8,395 bases of DNA from JBMNTQ01 sp050945815 (GTDB lineage Bacteria; Bacillota; Clostridia; Christensenellales; JBMNTQ01): NCBI GenBank assembly GCA_050945815.1, contig JBMNTQ010000087.1:1-8395 (forward strand). Reading direction: 5' to 3'. Made by a program: the position numbers and the translations under genes. Below are positions 4,975 to 8,395 of this stretch, in pieces (position 1 is the first letter of the stretch; the number at the start of each line of letters is the position of its first letter). Below the pieces are notes generated by a model. That model worked only from the letters and a program-made list of their open reading frames with translations, did no database searches and was not told the DNA's origin.

Positions 4975-6374
4975 GGCCTTTTATGCCCCATATTTTCAGA
5001 TTTTTTTACTACGTCTTCTATGGTGCCTACGTTGAAAAATGCTGCTTCGGGGTAAGAGTCCATTTCTCCGTCTACGATGGCACGAAATCCACGCAGTGTT
5101 TCTTGTAGTGGAACATACATGCCCTGAAGCCCTGTAAACCTTTCCGCTACGTGAATAGGCTGGGATAAGAATCGTTGTATTCTTCTTGCACGGCTTACAA
5201 TATGCTTATCCTCGTCATCCAACTCCTCCATGCCCAGAATCGCAATAATATCTTGCAGTTCATTGTATTTCTGGAGAATTTCCTGAACCCGCCTTGCAAT
5301 TCTGCAATGTTCTTCCCCCACAATATCTGCCTCTAGAATACGGGAGCTGGACTCTAGCGGATCCACTGCAGGATAGATGCCTTGCTCCGCAATTTTTCGG
5401 CTGAGCACGGTGGTGGCATCTAAATGGGTGAAGGTGGTGGCGGGAGCCGGATCTGTCAAGTCATCGGCAGGCACATAGACTGCCTGAACCGAAGTAATGG
5501 AGCCGTTGTTTGTGGAAGCGATTCGTTCTTGCAGCTCGCCCATTTCTTCTGCTAAGGTGGGCTGATACCCTACGGCCGATGGCATACGCCCCAGCAAAGT
5601 GGAAACCTCGCTGCCGGCCTGAACAAAGCGATAAATATTATCGACGAACAGGAGTATATCTTTCTTTTCACAATCCCGAAAATACTCCGCCATCGTCAAC
5701 CCCGAAAGACCAACCCGCATTCGGACGCCTGGGGATTCGTTCATTTGCCCGAAAACCAATGCGGTTTTATCCAAAACCCCGCTTTCGCCCATTTCTCTCC
5801 AAAGAGCGTTCCCTTCCCGGCTTCGTTCTCCGATACCGGCAAAGATTGAATACCCGCCATGCTTCATCGTGACATTGTGAATCAATTCCTGGATCAGCAC
5901 CGTCTTACCCACGCCGGCACCGCCGAACAGGCCGATTTTGCCGCCTCTTGGGTACGGCTCGAGCAGATCGATTACTTTAATGCCTGTTTCCAGAACTTCT
6001 GAGGAAGGCTGCTGCTGTTCAAAAGAGGGGGCTTTTCTGTGGATCTCCCACCGGGTTTCCTTTGCTGATATTGGCGGCCCGCCGTCCATGGTCTCACCCA
6101 GAACGTTGAACATCCGCCCCAAGGTACAGCTTCCTACCGGAACACGGATGCCGCTGCCCGTTGCCGTTACGTTCATATTTCGAGCAAGCTTTTCACTTTC
6201 GGCAAGAATGATACAGCGGACAGTGTTCTCCCCTATATGTTGCGCGACTTCCATTACACGCATCTCACCGTTAACATCGACGGTGAGAGCTTCTTTTATT
6301 TTGGGCAGATATCCAGGTTTGAATTCTACATCAATTACCGACCCGGATACCTGAACTATTTTTCCTAGATTCAA
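4971..6374 (-). CDS. atpD: ATP synthase F1 subunit beta (TTG start)
   Basis: The 467-residue catalytic subunit of F1, making ATP from ADP and phosphate at the membrane-bound ATP synthase. The P-loop GGAGVGKT is at 151-158, the catalytic glutamate lies in GERSREGN (Glu183), Walker B LLFVD is at 241-245, followed by DNIYRF, and the ATPase signature is PAVDPLESSS (335-344). The DELSEED-type loop contacting gamma reads ELDDEDK (384-390). The protein starts MNLGKIVQVSG, matching the family start, and this requires TTG at 6374 as initiator; it overlaps the atpG stop as TTGA and has a strong Shine-Dalgarno. All key residues are present, so the enzyme should be active. It is of the F type and not V/A type, since order and sequences follow alpha-gamma-beta-epsilon. 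Confidence 0.98.
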   Translation of the reverse strand: MNLGKIVQVSGSVIDVEFKPGYLPKIKEALTVDVNGEMRVMEVAQHIGENTVRCIILAESEKLARNMNVTATGSGIRVPVGSCTLGRMFNVLGETMDGGPPISAKETRWEIHRKAPSFEQQQPSSEVLETGIKVIDLLEPYPRGGKIGLFGGAGVGKTVLIQELIHNVTMKHGGYSIFAGIGERSREGNALWREMGESGVLDKTALVFGQMNESPGVRMRVGLSGLTMAEYFRDCEKKDILLFVDNIYRFVQAGSEVSTLLGRMPSAVGYQPTLAEEMGELQERIASTNNGSITSVQAVYVPADDLTDPAPATTFTHLDATTVLSRKIAEQGIYPAVDPLESSSRILEADIVGEEHCRIARRVQEILQKYNELQDIIAILGMEELDDEDKHIVSRARRIQRFLSQPIHVAERFTGLQGMYVPLQETLRGFRAIVDGEMDSYPEAAFFNVGTIEDVVKKSENMGHKRP

Positions 6375-7285
6375 GAGAACCGTCCCTCCTTTTGTCGTTT
6401 TTTCTTTTGAGCTTTTGCGCCGGATATTATTTCTGTAATTTCCTGCGTGATTGTCGCTTGGCGCACCTGATTGTATTGGACAGTTAACTCATCGAGAATT
6501 TTTTCTGCATTTGTATTAGCAGCATTCATTGCTGTCATACGGGCGCTTTGTTCGCTGCAAAAGCTATCAACCAGAGCGCTGTAAATAAACCCGGACAGCC
6601 AGCTTTTTACCACACTGTCTACAACGGCATCAACCGAAGGGAAAAACTCAAAAGGCGATGATACCTCCGATTCATGTTTAGGAATATGAGGCATCGATTG
6701 CATTCGGTGAAAGGGGAGCAGACGGGTGGACACGACATTGGTAAGCAAGCTGTTTTTCAGATCGCTGTAAATTATGAATATTTTATCCAGCTCGCCTTTA
6801 TCGAACAGATCCAATAAAATGTCGCTGATCTCTCTTGCCCGATCCATGGTTGGATTTTGGGCGGTATATAGAAAGCTCTTTACAATGGGGATTTTTTGCA
6901 TGGAAAAGAAACGCCGGCCGTATTCTCCCACAACAAATAATTGAAAATCTGGATGCTCGGACATGAGGCTCTGAGCTTTTTTAATGATGCTTTTATTGTA
7001 GGCTCCCGCCAGCCCCTTATCTGCGGTAACAACCAGCAGGCCATAGGTTCCATCTCGCGCCTCGCTGCCGTCTGCGGGATAGAAATATCGATTTTCCACA
7101 CCCTCAACTGTGCGAAATATTCGCTTGACCTCACTGCTAAGGGCATTAAAATACGGCCTTGTCCGATCCAATTCATTCTTTGCCTTCTGCATCTTGGTGG
7201 AGGCGATCATATACATGGCATTGGTGATTTTCTTTGTATCCTGGACGCTTTTAATCCTTGTGCGGATTTCTTCTGCATTCATCAT
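6371..7285 (-). CDS. atpG: ATP synthase F1 subunit gamma
   Basis: A 304-residue rotor shaft subunit, slightly longer than the usual ~285-290. The N-terminal helix IRTRIKSVQDTKKITNAMYM and the C-terminal helix RMTAMNAANTNAEKILDEL, which form the coiled coil inside the alpha-beta hexamer, are both clear. The central Rossmann-like domain contains VVTADKGLAGAYN at about 85-97. A basic tail (GAKAQKKKRQKEGRFS) accounts for part of the extra length. Its start ATG 7285 overlaps the atpA stop (ATGA); a second ATG follows directly at 7282, so the true start is one of the two. It overlaps atpD by 4 nt at the other end. Confidence 0.96.
   Translation of the reverse strand: MMNAEEIRTRIKSVQDTKKITNAMYMIASTKMQKAKNELDRTRPYFNALSSEVKRIFRTVEGVENRYFYPADGSEARDGTYGLLVVTADKGLAGAYNKSIIKKAQSLMSEHPDFQLFVVGEYGRRFFSMQKIPIVKSFLYTAQNPTMDRAREISDILLDLFDKGELDKIFIIYSDLKNSLLTNVVSTRLLPFHRMQSMPHIPKHESEVSSPFEFFPSVDAVVDSVVKSWLSGFIYSALVDSFCSEQSARMTAMNAANTNAEKILDELTVQYNQVRQATITQEITEIISGAKAQKKKRQKEGRFS
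6384..6393 (-). promoter_or_regulatory. Strong ribosome binding site that fixes the TTG start of atpD
   Basis: Read on the - strand it is AAAAGGAGGG, ending 9 nt before the TTG at 6374. It lies within the last codons of atpG. The near-perfect match to the anti-Shine-Dalgarno sequence, together with the family N-terminus MNLGKIVQV, makes TTG the convincing start in spite of being a rare initiator. Confidence 0.85.
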
Positions 7286-8395
7286 GACCGCTTCACACCT
7301 GCCCTATCTGACTTAACATAGTCCTGTGCAGCCAGGACGATAGCATCTTCCAACTTTTGACTAAGCTCTCCGGTCTGTTGAATTTCTTGATAAATGTAAG
7401 GCGTTTGTTCTCCAATGTATGCAAGAAGCCCACGTTTAAAATCCGCTATTTGACCCAATGGTATGTCTTGCATTACGCGGTGCAAGGCGGCTACTAAAAG
7501 GACAACCTGTTCATGCTGCTTGAGGGGCTGATGCTTTTCTTGCCGCAGCAGACGCATCAGTCCCTGTCCGATGGCGAGCTGCCGGCTTGCGGATTCGTCC
7601 AAATCGCTAGAAAACTGCGTGAAGATTTCCATCTCCTGATATTGCGCTAATTCCAAGCGCAACGTGCCGACTGCCGATTTCATGGCTGCGGATTGGGCGT
7701 CTCCTCCTATGCGGGAAACAGATAAACCAATATTGACAGCGGGGCGTTGTCCGGAAAAGAATAGCTCGTTTTCCAGATAAATTTGGCCGTCCGTTATCGA
7801 GATAATATTGGTCGGGATATAGGCCGAGACATCTCCTGCCTGTGTTTCCACTATGGGGAGAGCTGTCATGCTGCCGCCGCCTTTATCATCGGACAACTGT
7901 GTAGCGCGTTCCAGCAACCGGGAATGGAGATAAAAAATATCGCCCGGATAGGCCTCCCGTCCTGCAGGACGCTCCAGCAACAGACTCAAAGAACGATAGG
8001 CAATGGCATGCTTGGTCAAATCGTCGTACACAATCAGTACGGACTGCCCTTGAAGCATAAAGTATTCGCCCAGCGCACAGCCTGAGTAGGGCGCAATATA
8101 TTGGAGGGGGGCAGGGTCGCTTGCGGAGGTGTTGATGACGATAGAATATTCCATTGCGCCGTGGCGGCGGAGAGTTTGCACCGTTTGGACAACAGAGCTC
8201 GCCTTCTGACCGATTGCCACATAGATACAGATAACATTTTTGCCCTTTTGATTTAAGATGGCATCCAAGGCAATGGTGGTTTTTCCTGTCTGACGGTCGC
8301 CGATGATCAGTTCGCGCTGTCCATGCCCAATAGGAAACATCGAGTCGATGGCCAAAATGCCGGTTTCCATGGGTTTGTTGACTGGAGAACGAGAG
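7282..8395 (-). CDS. atpA: ATP synthase F1 subunit alpha (5' end outside window)
   Basis: The C-terminal ~370 residues of the non-catalytic nucleotide-binding subunit of F1. The frame is open to the window edge (…RSPVNKP-METGI), so the Met at 8370 is internal; about 130 N-terminal residues are missing. Counting from that Met, the alpha-type P-loop GDRQTGKT is at 24-31, YDDLTKHAIAYR is in the middle, LLERPAGREAYPGDIFYLHS follows, and the arginine of VSRIGGDAQ that reaches the catalytic site is present. The C-terminal helical domain ends QKLEDAIVLAAQDYVKS. The upstream genes atpB-E-F-H, expected beyond 8395, are not in view. It shares ATGA with atpG. Confidence 0.97.
   Translation of the reverse strand, partial: SRSPVNKPMETGILAIDSMFPIGHGQRELIIGDRQTGKTTIALDAILNQKGKNVICIYVAIGQKASSVVQTVQTLRRHGAMEYSIVINTSASDPAPLQYIAPYSGCALGEYFMLQGQSVLIVYDDLTKHAIAYRSLSLLLERPAGREAYPGDIFYLHSRLLERATQLSDDKGGGSMTALPIVETQAGDVSAYIPTNIISITDGQIYLENELFFSGQRPAVNIGLSVSRIGGDAQSAAMKSAVGTLRLELAQYQEMEIFTQFSSDLDESASRQLAIGQGLMRLLRQEKHQPLKQHEQVVLLVAALHRVMQDIPLGQIADFKRGLLAYIGEQTPYIYQEIQQTGELSQKLEDAIVLAAQDYVKSDRAGVKRS

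Noticed and set aside
5627..5645. DNIYRF in the beta subunit instead of DNIFRF
   Set aside because: Tyrosine at this position also occurs in other functional beta subunits such as that of E. coli, so it is not unusual.
5938..6354. 138-codon + strand frame inside atpD
   Set aside because: Antisense shadow of the conserved beta subunit.
6941..7321. 126-codon + strand frame over atpG
   Set aside because: Antisense shadow of the gamma subunit with no independent evidence.
8368..8370. ATG at 8370 as the start of atpA
   Set aside because: The frame continues upstream with the family pattern RSPVNKP-METGI, so this Met is internal and the gene is cut by the window edge.

Overview
The window looks like a chromosomal segment of a clostridial member of the Bacillota, of moderate GC. 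The evidence is an archaeal/eukaryote-like (type 3) prolyl-tRNA synthetase, an F-type ATP synthase operon in the usual order, clean Shine-Dalgarno sites, and phage debris of the Firmicutes siphophage type. I cannot place it below class level.

Layout, left to right. (1) Positions 1-1342, + strand: the end of proS, cut at its 5' side by the window edge. (2) 1366-1545: a tRNA-Ala(GGC) gene with its own near-consensus promoter and a hairpin terminator. A diverged second copy of the hairpin pair follows about 98 bp later. (3) About 1667-3017: a prophage scar, with fragments joined end to end. They are the last ~32 codons of a tyrosine integrase (- strand), the C-terminal part of a phage minor capsid protein carrying a toxin-like tail (+), an intact small acidic ORF that overlaps it by ATGA (candidate immunity protein), a 17-bp hairpin, the first ~30 codons of a phage scaffold/capsid protein, and, out of frame, the last ~28 codons of an FtsH-type protease with its terminator. 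(4) 3087-3344: no gene seen. (5) 3345-8395, - strand: read from the right, atpA (partial), atpG, atpD and atpC, with 4-nt overlaps at each junction, then a YczE-like membrane protein gene overlapping atpC by 32 nt, then a marR-type regulator.

How the parts fit. The ATP synthase genes encode the catalytic and central-stalk subunits of F1 (alpha, gamma, beta, epsilon). The membrane protein and MarR genes follow in the same direction, so the membrane protein at least is probably co-transcribed. The phage scar lies beside a tRNA gene, a common integration target, and has lost nearly all phage functions. The toxin-like tail and its small partner are the longest phage reading frames left. That would fit retention of an addiction-like or defensive pair, but this is inference.

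The most interesting points are the toxin-tail/partner pair in the scar, the two illegitimate junctions (about 1871-1880 and 2925-2936), and the paired hairpin elements after the tRNA, whose small stems differ in sequence but keep the same palindromic design.
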